From Metopolophium dirhodum (Eukaryota; Arthropoda; Insecta; Hemiptera; Aphididae), in assembly GCF_019925205.1 (NCBI RefSeq), contig NC_083565.1, positions 30,408,241-30,472,240 of the forward strand: a stretch of 64,000 nt of DNA, written 5' to 3'. Position 1 is the first letter of the stretch. The number at the start of each line of letters is the position of its first letter. A model generated the notes under the pieces. The model was given only the letters and a program-made list of their open reading frames with translations. It was not told the origin of the DNA and did no database searches. Shown one piece after another: positions 33,830-45,515 of the stretch. Made by a program: the position numbers and the translations under genes.

Positions 33830-34110
33830 ATTTTCGAATGTCTACATTTTGTTAGTGTAATTAACCCGAATTATTGTCTTTATTCTATAAACGAAAAATT
33901 AAAGACGTGCTGGTTTATAATACAACTAATAACGATTTCGAATCATTGCCACTTTCCTATAAAACGGAAAAGATAAAGGCGTGCTGGAGTGTTACTCAAT
34001 ATATCTACTCTATAAACGAGTATCTGTATATGTTAAGGAGTAAACGTTATTATGATTATTATACATACGGAATGTGGATATTCGAAAATATTATGTATTG
34101 AATATATTAA
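33830..34110 (+). repeat. Dispersed repeat R2, copy 1, with an internal tandem word
   Basis: TCTATAAACGAAAAATTAAA, then GACGTGCTGG, CCTATAAAACGGAAAAG, GGCGTGCTGGAGTGTTACTC and TCTATAAACGAGTATC give a two-to-three-fold internal repeat. An inverted, diverged copy lies at 56480-56710. Translations of both copies keep similar peptides (SINEKLKTCW, CWSVTQYI, SINEY), though neither is a clean open frame. Confidence 0.55.
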
Positions 34111-34259
34111 TTATATAATTATATTTTCAAGAAAAACATATCTTGAAATTAATATTGCAGATAATAACACTTAGAAGAAAAAAGAAAAAAAGAAATTATA
34201 GGATTGTTCTAAAAATAATTTTATGATCGTTAAAATTAAGTTAACATTATTAAATTAAA

Positions 34260-34571
34260 TTACAATAATTTTTCAAATGTAATCAAATGTTTTTTATGAC
34301 CATTCGTCAATATTTCCATCCCGTTATAAATAAAAAAGTAATTGTTATCCAAATTAAGATCTTGAACATCTTTTTTTGTTAATTTAGAAAGTCTATCGGG
34401 TAGAACTAGTTTAAATTCATTATCTAAAACAACAGTTAATTTTTCACCATATTTAGTTTTGATAAATTCGAAAAAAGATGTGTGGTATTTTTTTCTGATT
34501 TCCAATTCGCTAAATTTTACAAATTTTAAATTACTCCCGGGAATATCTAAAAGTGTCTTAAGTTTTTCCAT
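34260..34571 (-). CDS. Unidentified small protein, 103 residues
   Basis: The intact frame starts MEKLKTLLDIPGSNLKFVKF and ends near HKKHLITFEKLL. The middle reads TKYGEKLTVVLDNEF followed by KLVLPDRLSKLTKKDVQDLN and YFFIYNG. Alternating hydrophobic strands with a LPDR-type turn suggest a small beta-rich, possibly single-strand-DNA-binding, fold; that is inference only. The gene lies about 300 bp downstream of the frameshifted gene at 34872-35632 on the same strand, so they probably form one unit. G+C content equals the surroundings. Origin could be viral or transposon; not recognised. Confidence 0.45.
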   Translation of the reverse strand: MEKLKTLLDIPGSNLKFVKFSELEIRKKYHTSFFEFIKTKYGEKLTVVLDNEFKLVLPDRLSKLTKKDVQDLNLDNNYFFIYNGMEILTNGHKKHLITFEKLL

Positions 34572-34871
34572 TTTTATTTGTTTATTTATTTATTTAATTA
34601 TATAAAACAAATTGTCTATATGTAATAGTATTGAGCGGTACATGGGTGGGAATATTCGTCTTCAATTTTTAAAATATTTAAATTTTACTAATTGTATAAT
34701 AAGTTTATTTTTCAGCTAAAAACAGTGTCTGACATTCAACGAACAGATCGGCGGAATGTACGAGATAACACCTGCAATAAAATTCTATAAAATTTAATTT
34801 TAATAATGTACCATTATTAGAATTATCGTATAGTTATATATAAGACAGTAAATAAAATAATATATCTTCTA

Positions 34872-35632
34872 TTAATTTGAACAGAAAACTCTTAACTCCT
34901 TATTCTTACTTGGTGTAATCTTAAACAAATCTAATTGAATTTTTATTTTTCTGTTAAAATCTATTTGTGAATTTTCCATTGATTTTTCCATCCAATAATT
35001 CGATATGTAAAGATGTTCCGTATTTTCAATAGCAAATATATACCTATTTTTTCCGCGATATTTTGTCATAGCAATGGCTCTTATTGTTAATTGTGTATTT
35101 TCCCCAATTGTCTCTAAACGTATGCAATCTTTTACTAAAGGTATTTTACATCAGATAATTCAACTTTAAAAGGAATAAAAACTGGTTTTTCATAGGATTT
35201 ATATTTTTCTAAGTTAACACCAATTACTTGTCTAATACCTGAAGCTGTTTTAGTATCACTATTTAGTAAATATGGTTTTTTTGCTTTTACACCATGCCCT
35301 GCTAATTTAAATTCTGAAAATTCGCCTCTCAAATTACTATTGTAACTACCACAATATAGTTTCTTAACTAAAAAATTTTTTTCTGGTGTCTCATCGCAAC
35401 ATCTAAAATCTAATATTTTTGCTACCATAATATTATCGCAAAATGGCTCTGTTATTTCTTTAAAATCTTGCAATAATTGTTCTCCTTCTGTGTAATTAAT
35501 ATCCCCAACATTGGTAACTAAATTATTATTATTTGTATTCTCTGTTAAAATCTTAAGTAATATGTTCTCCATTGTTGGTTTAGCATTTTTTCCAAGTATA
35601 TTTTTAATATAGTGTATATTGGTAGTTGACAT
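34872..35632 (-). pseudogene. Unidentified protein, about 250 residues, one frameshift
   Basis: The first open part (35632-35135, 165 residues) starts MSTTNIHYIKNILGKNAKP. It includes VAKILDFRCCDETPEKNF and a block with GHGVKAKKPYLLNSD. Near 35139-35145 the frame closes, but another frame continues without a break through CIRLETIGENTQLTIRAI to a stop at 34872. A one-base change therefore splits what was one gene. The continued coding on both sides with similar composition makes a shadow frame unlikely. No domain is recognised. It precedes the 103-residue gene on the same strand. Confidence 0.45.
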
Positions 35633-35639
35633 TTAAATT

Positions 35640-36190
35640 TTCAACTACTTTATTAAAACAAATTCAATTTCTTTTTATATTTTTTATAACGGTATATAAT
35701 GTAATATTTTTTCAGAAATAAACTAATTAATTAATTAATGTTATAATTTTTACAAGTTTACTAAAGTATAGCTTTCAAGTTTTCCAACAACTCTAATTTC
35801 GGAAATGTTAAGGTCGACTGGCAACATTTATGACATTTTTTCTACAACTCAAACACTTTCCAACAGCTCAACAACTCAACCTCTAAAATCTATAGTATTA
35901 GATTAACCACTCAACAGGAATCAACATCTCAACAGAAACAAAATCTCTATGGAATATTTTAAAAACTGTATAACTTTTAAAATCCTAAGACAAAATTGTG
36001 TATAATAGTAATGTGTTAAAAATTGTTTAACTTAAAATCCTAAGGCAAAATTGTGTATAAAAATATTGTTTAGGGTAGTTGAAACTAGGTAGTTGAAAGT
36101 ATGGTTCGACTTTTTTCGTACCTATATGATTTTGTAAACCATCTCAATACACTAATTAGAAATCAAAATCAAAAAGATTAGAAAAATAGA
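35640..36190. other. No recognised gene
   Basis: A short CAACTC/CAACAG-rich stretch at 35840-35935 and a direct repeat (TCCTAAG(A/G)CAAAATTGTGTATA at 35983 and 36039) are the only visible structures. Confidence 0.5.
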
Positions 36191-36198
36191 TAATAATT

Positions 36199-36223
36199 AC
36201 GCGCACCCTATTTGGGTGCGCGT
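36199..36223. other. G+C-rich perfect hairpin
   Basis: ACGCGCACCC, a 5-base loop (TATTT), then GGGTGCGCGT. It has a 10-bp perfect stem in A+T-rich DNA. It could be a terminator-like or terminal hairpin of the neighbouring unidentified gene cluster, or a recombination signal; its function is unknown. Confidence 0.7.
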
Positions 36224-36467
36224 TAAATATCAATTTCTTTTTAATTCATTTTTATTTTAAATAGAACAATTCTATTAAAAAATATTTTAATTATTATTGC
36301 ATTTAGATTTTCTTAAAAAATATTTTAAGAAATATTTCATTTGGAATTTAATTAATTAATTTCATAAGTTTTGCGAAAAATATTTTAATTATTATTGCAT
36401 TTAGATTTTCTGATCTTTTTGCACATTGTTTTCTTTGTGATCTTTTATTGATATAATATGGACTGTG

Positions 36468-37617
36468 CCAGGAATGGTATATATATACTACTTACGTATC
36501 TTAGATACATTTGTATCTTGTATCTTGTATCTCGATACAACTATGTGAAGTATCGAGTATCTTGTATTGCGATACATTTTTAGTCAATGTATCGAGTATT
36601 TCATGAATTAATTTAATCGAAAAATACTCGATACATTAATGCGATACTTTGAAAATTTAATTGTTTACGATTATTTTTACTCATCAGAAACCACTTTTGA
36701 AAAGTTAGTGGTGTAATGGTTGTATATAAAATATAATATTATGTTACACACGTACTTTGAATTGGACTTAACGTCTGTAAGACTGTACCTTATTTTTCTA
36801 CCATGTAATAGTAGGTACACCTTTCGCGATAAGGTAGGTAATGAACACGATAAAATTAGTAGATTAGATTTTTACACAAACACTGCCGGCTACACACCTG
36901 GTGTTCTGCTTTTTTTAATGATAAGGCTAAATCGTTAAATATTCTAAACAATTATCCAATTATAAAAAAACTTTTTATTAGATTTAATACCAGCTTATGC
37001 TCCTCAGCAAGGGTGCCCGCTAGTGAAAATTCAGGGGGGGGGACTTCCTTAATTTTTATTAATAATCAAACACTTTTATACTAATTAAATACTTTTATTA
37101 ACTAATTGAACACAAATTGCAATTTTATTTTATTTTTCCCAAATTCATCAACAACTTTTTCAGCTAAATGAAGGTCTTCGATTTTTTTTCTATGTAAACT
37201 TAACATACATAATCCGGATAAACGATTCTCACACATTGTTGAACGTAACCAGGTTTTAACACGACGTAATGTGCTGAATGATGTTATGTTACTATTACTA
37301 TTGAAATTTTTTTAATGTATACTATTGAAAGTGTCAATGTTTTTTATTTTATTTTTCATTCTTATTTCTTAATGAAGTGGCCACACCCACAATAATAAAC
37401 AAATTTTTAAAAATCCAGTGACTAATTTTATTAAAATGTATTGAGTATCGAGTATCGAGTATCTTGTATCGCGATAGTCCAAAGCCAAGTATCGAGTATC
37501 TAGTATCGCGATACTCTAGAGCCAAGTATCGAGTATCTAGTATCTCGATACTCCAAATCCAGGTATCTAGTATCTACTATCTCGATACTGATTTTTGAGT
37601 ATCTTGCCCATCCCTGG
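36468..37617. mobile_element. hAT-type element with GTATCGAGTATC subterminal repeats
   Basis: The left end CCAGGAATGGTATATA and the inverse of the right end (CCCAGGGATGGGCAAGATAC) are diverged terminal repeats. Many copies of (A/C)TCGAGTATC(T/G) and ATCGCGATAC lie at 36505-36650 and 37440-37590, the usual subterminal layout. The 8-bp target duplication is not recognisable. A fragment of another hAT element lies inside. Confidence 0.65.
37005..37310 (-). pseudogene. hAT dimerisation-domain fragment (ZMYM1/THAP-like type)
   Basis: Minus-strand translation of 37290-37100 gives SFSTLRRVKTWLRSTM, CENRLSGLCMLSLHRKK and LAEKVVDEFGKNK. (R)SFS.LRR.K..LR..M..(R)L(S/T)GL is the C-terminal hAT dimerisation motif of ZMYM1-like transposases. 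The leading side ends in a G-run (37026-37034) next to CAAGGGTGCCCGC, probably the element terminus. Nested inside the hAT element 36468-37617. Confidence 0.65.
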
Positions 37618-37774
37618 GTACCACCTACATATTAATATATTATGTTTTAAATTGAACTCTAAAATAGTTATATTTCTTAATTTTTAATACTCTAAAAATG
37701 TGATTAAGGAGTTTAATTAGGTACTTATAGTAGTTTTGTTTTAAATAGAGATGACACCACTATCGTTTGATGTA

Positions 37775-37991
37775 CTCTGTTCGCAGTGAGTTGACCCACT
37801 CCCCCCCCCCCCCCGCCACGCGGAGTATGGTGAAAACGTTGTGACAATTTATACAGTTCACTACTTATAATACATCGTGGTGTATCCTGACGTGAAACTG
37901 TAGAACTCCAGTGAACTGTATTATCACAACGTTTTCCCCATACTCCGAGTGCGTAAAAAAAAAAATGTGGGTCAACTTAAAGCGAACAGAG
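37775..37991. mobile_element. 217-bp palindromic MITE with TA flanks
   Basis: CTCTGTTCGCAGTGAGTTGA at the left pairs with TCAACTTAAAGCGAACAGAG at the right. CGGAGTATGGTGAAAACGTT pairs with AACGTTTTCCCCATACTCCG, and ACAGTTCACT pairs with AGTGAACTGT. TA lies on both sides (37773-37774, 37992-37993). A C-run (37800-37814) interrupts one arm. The TA target fits Tc1/mariner- or PIF-type mobilisation. Confidence 0.8.
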
Positions 37992-38135
37992 TATAATAGA
38001 TGTGGTGAACATGTATTTTTTTATTTTATTTTTATCGAAAGTAACAAGAGTATTTTTTGTTACTTCACCGGACATCCTTTGTTTCCAAAACTAGAACCGA
38101 CAAGCGTATAGGGAACCACTATAAGACGTCACTAC

Positions 38136-39209
38136 CTGCAGTGCCGTAAAAACCGGATGTGCAGAGTGTGCACCGCACTGCACAGTCCTCAGGCCTCATA
38201 ATGTATTGAAGGGCCTCAAAAGATCTAAAAACTCTTATTAGACTATTATAAAATTATTAAAATATATAAATTATTTATCATTGATTTGGAAACGAAACCA
38301 ATGTTATGTATAGTATCTATTAAATAATTTACTATTACCGTTATCCATGGCCCTATAAGAATTGATAAGTATACCTATATCATACATTTTTGTCAGTATT
38401 ATCAAAAGACAATATTATTCAACTATGGTAGGTACTGAACACACGTTTTTTTCTCTGTCAACCATCAACATTTTGTGTAGAAACATTTTTACGCAAATCC
38501 AATTTTTGAATTTTATTTTTTAGTGTAACTCAAAAACTAATAACCATATAGTCATATAGACCTTTAAAGTTTTCACCATATTACATGATTTGAAAAGACA
38601 ATTTTTCATGAACTTCTAACTCAAAATAATTTGCAAATTTTCGTCATTTTTACGTATTTTGTCAATATTTGAACTTTAGATGCTTATAAAAAAAATTGTG
38701 ACGATGGATTTTTAATATTTTTCAAATATCTTATTAACAATATAGTAGGAGCCTTGTATTAAATTTTTGAGTTTTTCAACCAACAATTAAAATTTTATTA
38801 ATAATTATAGAAAAAAAAACTGAAAATGTCCGTAAACAGCTCAAAATGTTTGGAAAATGTTATGGTGTATAGAAAATACTAATATTAACATTCAGTCATA
38901 AATTGCATGTACCTATGGTCATTTGTTTTAGAGTTGCACCAAAAACAAAAATCGATTTTCTCAAAAACAGATTTTGCGTAAAAATTTCCGTTTTTCCTTA
39001 ATTTTTTTTCTGTTTTTCACGTCGCTTTTGAAAACTACTAGGAGATTTTTACTTTTGACCCCCCAAAGTACCAACTAGATTCACTTTCCTATCAGAAAAG
39101 ATGACAGACACAAGAGTTTTTGTGGTATGTACTGAAAAAGATAATATGGGGCCACAATATTTGGTTTGCACACAGGCCTCAATAGTAGCCAGCTATAGTT
39201 ACGGCACTG
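38136..39209. mobile_element. hAT-type non-autonomous element with 8-bp target duplication
   Basis: CAGTGCCGTAAAAACCGG (38139) and the inverse of the right end (CAGTGCCGTAACTATAGC) are terminal repeats. GTCACTAC lies at 38128-38135 and again at 39210-39217, a perfect 8-bp duplication as made by hAT transposases. Three extra bases (CTG) sit between the left copy and CAGTG. The inside is non-coding and shares a block with repeat R1 (CCAACTAGATTCACTTTCCT at 39070, inverse of 745-765). Confidence 0.8.
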
Positions 39210-39217
39210 GTCACTAC

Positions 39218-40110
39218 ATTGTAACCTGGCAATTTACAATGACAATTTTACAAGAGATCCATTGTCCGTAAGACCTCGAGTTTCGCGACCTGCTCTGTTA
39301 TCCACTAGACAATAATTGCAAAAATAGTTATAATATCTTAGTACCTATACCATAAAAACAATTAAAATCGCCGTAAAATATCGTGCTGCATATGAAAACA
39401 TGTGTAAGAATTACAGAATCGGGAACTTCGTTAAACTATAACTTAACTATAAACAATAATAAGTTCGATTGACAAATTCTGATCGCACCGTCGTTCTTAA
39501 TTCGACGAAGAAGGTATATAAGTTTAAAAAAAAAAATCAATATTCTTTATAGTCGCGGAAAGCTAGAGTGACGACGAATTATTAAAAATCCCAAAATACT
39601 GAACTTCATTAGGTCATATTATAACTTCAAAATCAATTGACACTGCCAAATTCTGAACGTATCTATCATCGTTTTTCGTATACCAACTGCGTGAGTTAAT
39701 CTGTAAATTGAAAAAACTTCGATTACCAATTTTGACTTAATATTATATTTTAAAGTATAAACATTTTTAATTAACGTTTAACATAACTTTTTATAATATA
39801 ACACAATCATAATTTATTTATAAATATATTGTTGGACTATAAGTAATGTTTGGTTGTTACCAGGTAATCTGTAAATTTTAAAAGCTAATTATTTTTTTAG
39901 TTTAGCTTGTTTGTATACCGCTATTGTATACTATTTATAACATTTTAAATTTACTTATACTGTTTAAATCTCATCAAACTTTACGACATGTCAAGTGAGA
40001 CTAAACTTTTTGGCAATCCTCATTTTACATCGGGATATTAATATTGATCCAATGATGGTAAATGATGAAATGGCAAAAAGTTTTCTAACCTAAATTCAAA
40101 ACAAAGACTT
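39218..40110. other. No recognised gene
   Basis: A+T-rich. Nothing coding or repetitive was identified. Confidence 0.45.
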
Positions 40111-40111
40111 T

Positions 40112-40400
40112 TAGATTCTGAGCGGAGCGATGAATGTATAGACTTTACAATGATGTGTGTTTATTTTTATTTATTTTGTGTCTGGGTAGTACAACTTCAA
40201 CGCTTTTCTTCGACTGTATCTTGTTCGATTTGAAGGGAATCTAGTTGGCGCATAATATAGGGAGGTAAAAATAGCCTTTTCAGCTTTTTTAAAGTAATTA
40301 TTTTAGATTCTGAGTAGAGCAATGAATATGTATTGAATATTGATAATACAAGTACGTGTATTTTATTTATTTAATAGTTATATTTTCGTGTCTGAAAACA
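40112..40400 (+). repeat. Two adjacent R1 left ends
   Basis: TTTTAGATTCTGAGCGGAGC at 40110 and TTTTAGATTCTGAGTAGAGC at 40302. Each is followed by the family's ATGAATGTAT..GATTTTACAA-like stretch. The second interrupts or follows a truncated first copy. Confidence 0.65.
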
Positions 40401-40487
40401 CTTTATTTCTAGGATATTTTTATCCATCTCAAATAGTACAAACTGTCCGCCATATTGACAGTTATTACTATACCTAGTATCTAAAAC

Positions 40488-42476
40488 CAGTGTTTGGAAG
40501 GAATGAGTTTCAAAAGGAACGGATTCCTGGAACGAATTCCTTTTTATAAAAAAAAAATGAGAAAATTAACTAGTTCTTTTTTTAAAGGAAAAATAACAAA
40601 ATTGTTCGTTCCTTTCTAGTTCCATTATTTTACGCAGATAAATATGTAAATAATTGAAATTAAGATATATTTTTTTTAATGTGTATAATGTATACCCAGG
40701 CGCGTACTACAGGCCCACCGGGATACCGGGATAATAATAAATAATAATTGTTTTAAAATTGAATAATAATTGAAAAGAGAAAATTACATAAGCGACAAAC
40801 AACAATTAATGTTGTTGGTTAGTTTTAGTTTCTGGTAATGCAACTTTTGGTGTACTGGATCATATTACTATTACGTATATCCGTTGAAAAACACATATTT
40901 TATTTTAGATTTCTAATGATTACTAGACAAGACAAAGCGGTATGCGGGTATACGGACAGTTTAGATTAGGCTCCGAATGTTTCTGTTTATAATAAAGTTA
41001 TTTATAAATTACATGGATTATTTATTATCAATGATAATATTATTAACCTAGTACCTATTATACATTATTATTTTATTTCATTAATTTGAATTTCGTCGAC
41101 GGGTTTAGTTATTTTCTACAATTTTAACAGTTTGAACTGATTGCCATACAGCCCAAACAGGTAAGTTTCTGATTATTCTTAATTTCTAGAATAATAAATG
41201 TCTTAAGTAGGTAATAAAAACTATTAAAGTAATAATTTGAATAAATTGAAAATAGTTTATAATTTTAAAGCGGTTTTAGATTTGTTGTGTTGAACCTAAT
41301 TAGTGTTATATAATTATATACATAATAAAATAATAATCATATTAAGACAGGATTTTGAAATTAGTAGGTACACAGAAAAGTCAATGTAAAAGTTACCTAG
41401 ATACTATTGAAACAATGAGATGTAAGTGGAAAAAGTATTACTACTTACTTTTTATTTTAAATTTTTCAATAATTCTTATTACGTAACTACTACTATTGTT
41501 GTGTTTCATAGGTAACATAATATTACTATGAATTTTGTTTATGTTTAATATATAATAGTTTGAATAAAAATCATTACTATTAGCATATTATTTAGTATTG
41601 ACTATTGATCATAATAATATAATAAGGCGATCTTTCTCGGCTGGATTGTATGCACAAAATTTTGCGTTTATGGCGTTGTGTTTAATATTTATTAAGCCAG
41701 AATTGAATGCGTGCGGCTGATATAAACCTCGGAACAAGTAATAAACTTATTGTGTGAAAAAAGTACAAAAATGTTAAGAATGTTGAAAATTTAGTTTTTA
41801 AACATTTCATTCAACTATTTGTATATTATTTTTTCTGTATAGAATTAATTTTAAGAACATACTATTCATATTTTATAATTTATACTATGCAATCATTATC
41901 ATTTAAATAAAAATAACTATGTTAATATTGTTGTGTATTTATTTTTTTTTATAGAACTTAAATTTAAATGTAGATTTGGTTTATTATTTAAGTTCATGTT
42001 AATTGAATAATTTTTTCTTATTTCTTCTGGCTTAGGATATAGGTATACATGAGACCCATTGCTATTAGTAAGTATAGTAAGTGGACCTTAAAATTAATAT
42101 TTTTTTATATATAATTATATTCAATTTCCCGGTAAGGAAAATGGACCTATTACGCGCCTGTGTTTACCTATTGGTTATCGAGTATCGACGTTAAGACAAT
42201 AGTTGGCCTGCAACTATTTAATGTTGAAGAAAATCTCAAAATAGAATTATAAAATATGTAGGTACCTACTCGTAGTTATATATTATAATTAAAAATTAAA
42301 GAAGTATGCATATGAAAAAAAAACATTGTGATGATTAAATTAGAATTTTTATTTTATTTGGAACTAAAAAAGGAACTCGTTCATTTTCCAAAGGAACGAC
42401 AAAGGAACGAATTCTTTTTTTTTAAGGAACAAGGAACAGAAAGAATTGCTTTTTATAAGAAACTTGCCAAACACTG
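40488..42476. mobile_element. hAT-type element, outer, with AAAGGAACGAATTC repeats
   Basis: CAGTGTTTGGAAGGAATGAG at the left and the inverse of the right end (CAGTGTTTGGCAAGTTTC) form terminal repeats. Subterminal AAAGGAACGAATTC-like words occur at 40515-40610 and 42370-42440. Flanks TCTAAAAC and CCAAAAAC agree at 6 of 8 positions, a decayed target duplication. The centre is occupied by another element (40697-42160). Confidence 0.7.
40697..42160. mobile_element. hAT-type element nested in the previous one
   Basis: CAGGCGCGTACTACAGGCCC at the left and the inverse of the right end (CAGGCGCGTAATAGGTCC) match for 10 bases. Flanks TGTATACC (40689-40696) and TGTTTACC (42161-42168) agree at 7 of 8 positions. 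No transposase was recognised inside. The insertion postdates the outer element. Confidence 0.75.
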
Positions 42477-43600
42477 CCAAAAACAGTAAAAACCGTCCAC
42501 GGTTTTAATTTTTTCTAAGTGATCGTACAAAGTGACCTACAACCATGCTGGTTGTGTCGCTGGTCCAATATATAGGTAGGTACCTACTATACGCCACGAT
42601 AAACATATTGAGCTCTTTACGGCGGCTTCGAAGGTGGAACTTAATAAAATAATATAATAATATATTGATTTATTTGATTTATTGCGGTCGGTGTATTATT
42701 AATATATTATAATGTATTGTAGACACCCGAGAAGAGCGATATCCATAATACATATAGTTATATATACCTATTTAAGTCAGTTTTCCACGGGATGGATTCG
42801 AGATCGTTCGTTTTTCCGCGGGCAAGCCGGCCTCGCACAATCCACGGCCCTCTTTATAGGTAAGTTTTTATTTCGTATTATTATTACTATTATGTAATAG
42901 TATGATCTAACTATCTAAGGTGGTAGGACGTACCTAACTAGAATAATATTATTATAGTTCGCCAACCATCAGTGTATTCATTATCTGGATGATGATTTAT
43001 GATAAACCACAGATATATAAAAATATAATTTTTATATATCTGTGTGATAAAGAGATAAGAAAAATAATTGATAATCCAATGATAGCCGGTTGATTAGTCG
43101 CATACGGCAATCCGCTGCATTCTGCCGTGAGCCCGTGACGGTAATATTGTAGTGATGAGAAATAATATTATGTTCTTGACGTTATATGCTGTCTACGTAA
43201 TTCTTATTCTGTACTATTTCTATTGACTACAGAATAATATAATATAACACGGCTTTAAACACATATAATACTAACTTCAGGTTAACTACAAAATAAAATA
43301 GGTAAGTTCATACATAATATTAATATGTGTATTATATTGAATCAAATATTTTATCATGTTTTTAGGTACTCTGTATAGTTACCATACTGTATGTCCGTAA
43401 AAGAGATGGATTCGGTAAAACGTGTTTTACGATGGACAAGTGGCCAAAAGCAAGTTCTGAAAACCAACGGATGTAAACCTCAAATATACATAAACAGCTG
43501 TCACACTCACAGTTTATTTGAAGTCCTACAAAGTTTACGACGTTTTAGTCATTTTAACTGCTATCAAAATAAATAATAATAACGAGTTTTATGTTTTTAG

Positions 43601-43829
43601 AGAAGAAGTGTTATGTGATATTAAGTTAGAAACAGATGACGGTGTAATAGTGTGTGCACATAAAGTTGTTTTAATATCAGCTAGTCCATATTTCCGTGCG
43701 ATGTTCACCAGTTTTGCCGAAGAGGATAAAGGTGTTGTAAATTTAAGAGAGTTTGACTCCAACATCTTACAACTGTTAGTAGATTATATTTATACTGGTG
43801 ATATCATGGTCACCGAACATAATGTAATG
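43601..43829 (+). pseudogene. BTB-domain exon of the kelch-like pseudogene
   Basis: The exon is itself uninterrupted and well preserved, from VLCDIKLETDDG to DIMVTEHNVM, with acceptor TTTTTAG and donor ATG|GTAGGT. The preceding exon (43366-43541) carries KRVLRWTSGQKQVLK and FEVLQSLR. No splice joins the two in frame, so the break may already start here. Intron length would be only about 59 bp. Confidence 0.7.
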
Positions 43830-43949
43830 GTAGGTATATAATATAAATATTTAATTTTTGATAGCCATATGCTATGTGTCAAATAAAAGGATGTAGTAAA
43901 GAAACTCAAACACAATATGGATTTTTATGTAGTGTTTACGGTGTACTTA

Positions 43950-44090
43950 CCATAGGTCATACAATTTAAAAAAAGAAAAAGTTGGGCTAGAGGGTACTGG
44001 TCAGCTGTACGCATGATGAGTCTTGTGTATCACTATAATGGATGTGTTAAATTTGAATTCAATGATATAATATTGAAGATTATATATTGT
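43950..44090 (-). repeat. Repeat R1, degenerate right end in a kelch intron
   Basis: GTTGGGCTAGAGGGTACTGG, TATAATGGATGTGTTAAATT and TGAATTCAATGATATAAT. Confidence 0.5.
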
Positions 44091-45515
44091 TATACTATTC
44101 TTAAGTTTAATTTATATTATAATATTTATCCAAATAGTTTTTTCAGATTGCCATTTATTCCAAAATAAATAAATTTATATATAACCATAGTATAAGAAAA
44201 ACGATCGTGAACTAAAACTAGGTCTGTCAGTCTATATAATAATTATAATTATATTTTTGAATTATAAAAAATTAATTTAGATTAAATTTGAGCTTAAAAT
44301 ATCTATTAAAAAGACTGTATATGCATTTTTTTTTAATTTTAAGTTACACTATGAAATAGATACATATGAGAAATATTGTTTTAGATTTTCAAACCTTAAA
44401 CTATGATTTTTAAATGCTTATGAAACAAAATCATGACAATATCATTTGATAGGAAATCATTAGTTTACGGTTTGAAGAAAAAATTGTATGAATTTCTATC
44501 TTAACTGTTCATTTTCTTTTTTAAATCAACTAAAAACAATTGTGATGATATAAACAAGACTAAATGATTTAGCAGGACTTCACGTATCTTATATAGAAAC
44601 ACCCTGAAAGATGTAAATTTCTACAAAACTATTTTAAAAGATTTGTTTTTTTATGAATTCTTCCAAATTTACTGAAAATTAAAAAAATTGTATGGAGTTT
44701 TGAATTTATATATTAATGCTTTAAAAAACTATTCAATAAAATATGAAAAGTTGCAAATGTTGCAATTAGGTAAAATATAAATGTTCCAACCACATGGAAT
44801 TTTTAAAACTTTTAGATTATAACCAAAATTAATTAAATTAATTATTTTTGTTTATTTGCTAAGGTTTTATTACCAGCTGCAATGCTCTTACAGTTGGATT
44901 ATGTTAAAGACATGTCTTGAGTTTTTACTAAAACAACATCCTGCAAATTGTCTTGGTATCAGAGTATTTGCTGACTTTTATAACTGTATGGAATTGTTGT
45001 CAAGCTCTGAAGCATACATAAAAACACATTTTTTGTAAGTTCTATTAAATAACTGTCAGTGGATTTTATAAATATTATAGTCATGATTTTCAGAAATGTT
45101 GTTGAAACTGACGAGTTCCTATCTTTGTCTTCTAAAGAAGTGATTAATCTAATCTCCCGTGGTGACATTAACGTTCCATTTTAAAAAAAAAAATATGCCT
45201 CCTAAAATTCGTAATTGTTGTATATAATTAGGTATTGATGGGAAATCAATATATTTATGCTGTTTGTAAGGAATTTAATCGAATCACAAGATTCACAAAT
45301 ACTAATAACAGGTGGGTGGGTGTTTGGGTAGATGATATATCTAATAAATTACGTACATTTTTGCATTATTTAAAAGTTTTTAGCAGTTTATTAAATTAAG
45401 TATTTAATTCTACAGCTTGTTTGCTGATTACTAGGCTATACTGCTACAGTATGGAATAATAGGTGGTTATACTTTTGTCGATCTGAATAAAAGAACCCCA
45501 CTTTAACTTTACCAT

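Noticed and set aside
35840..35940. CAACTC-rich stretch as a CRISPR-like array
   Set aside because: Units are irregular and short with no constant spacer length; simple-sequence bias in a eukaryotic genome.
37800..37814. C-run as a possible structured regulatory site
   Set aside because: It is a homopolymer expansion inside one arm of the palindromic MITE; no G-quadruplex-type spacing.
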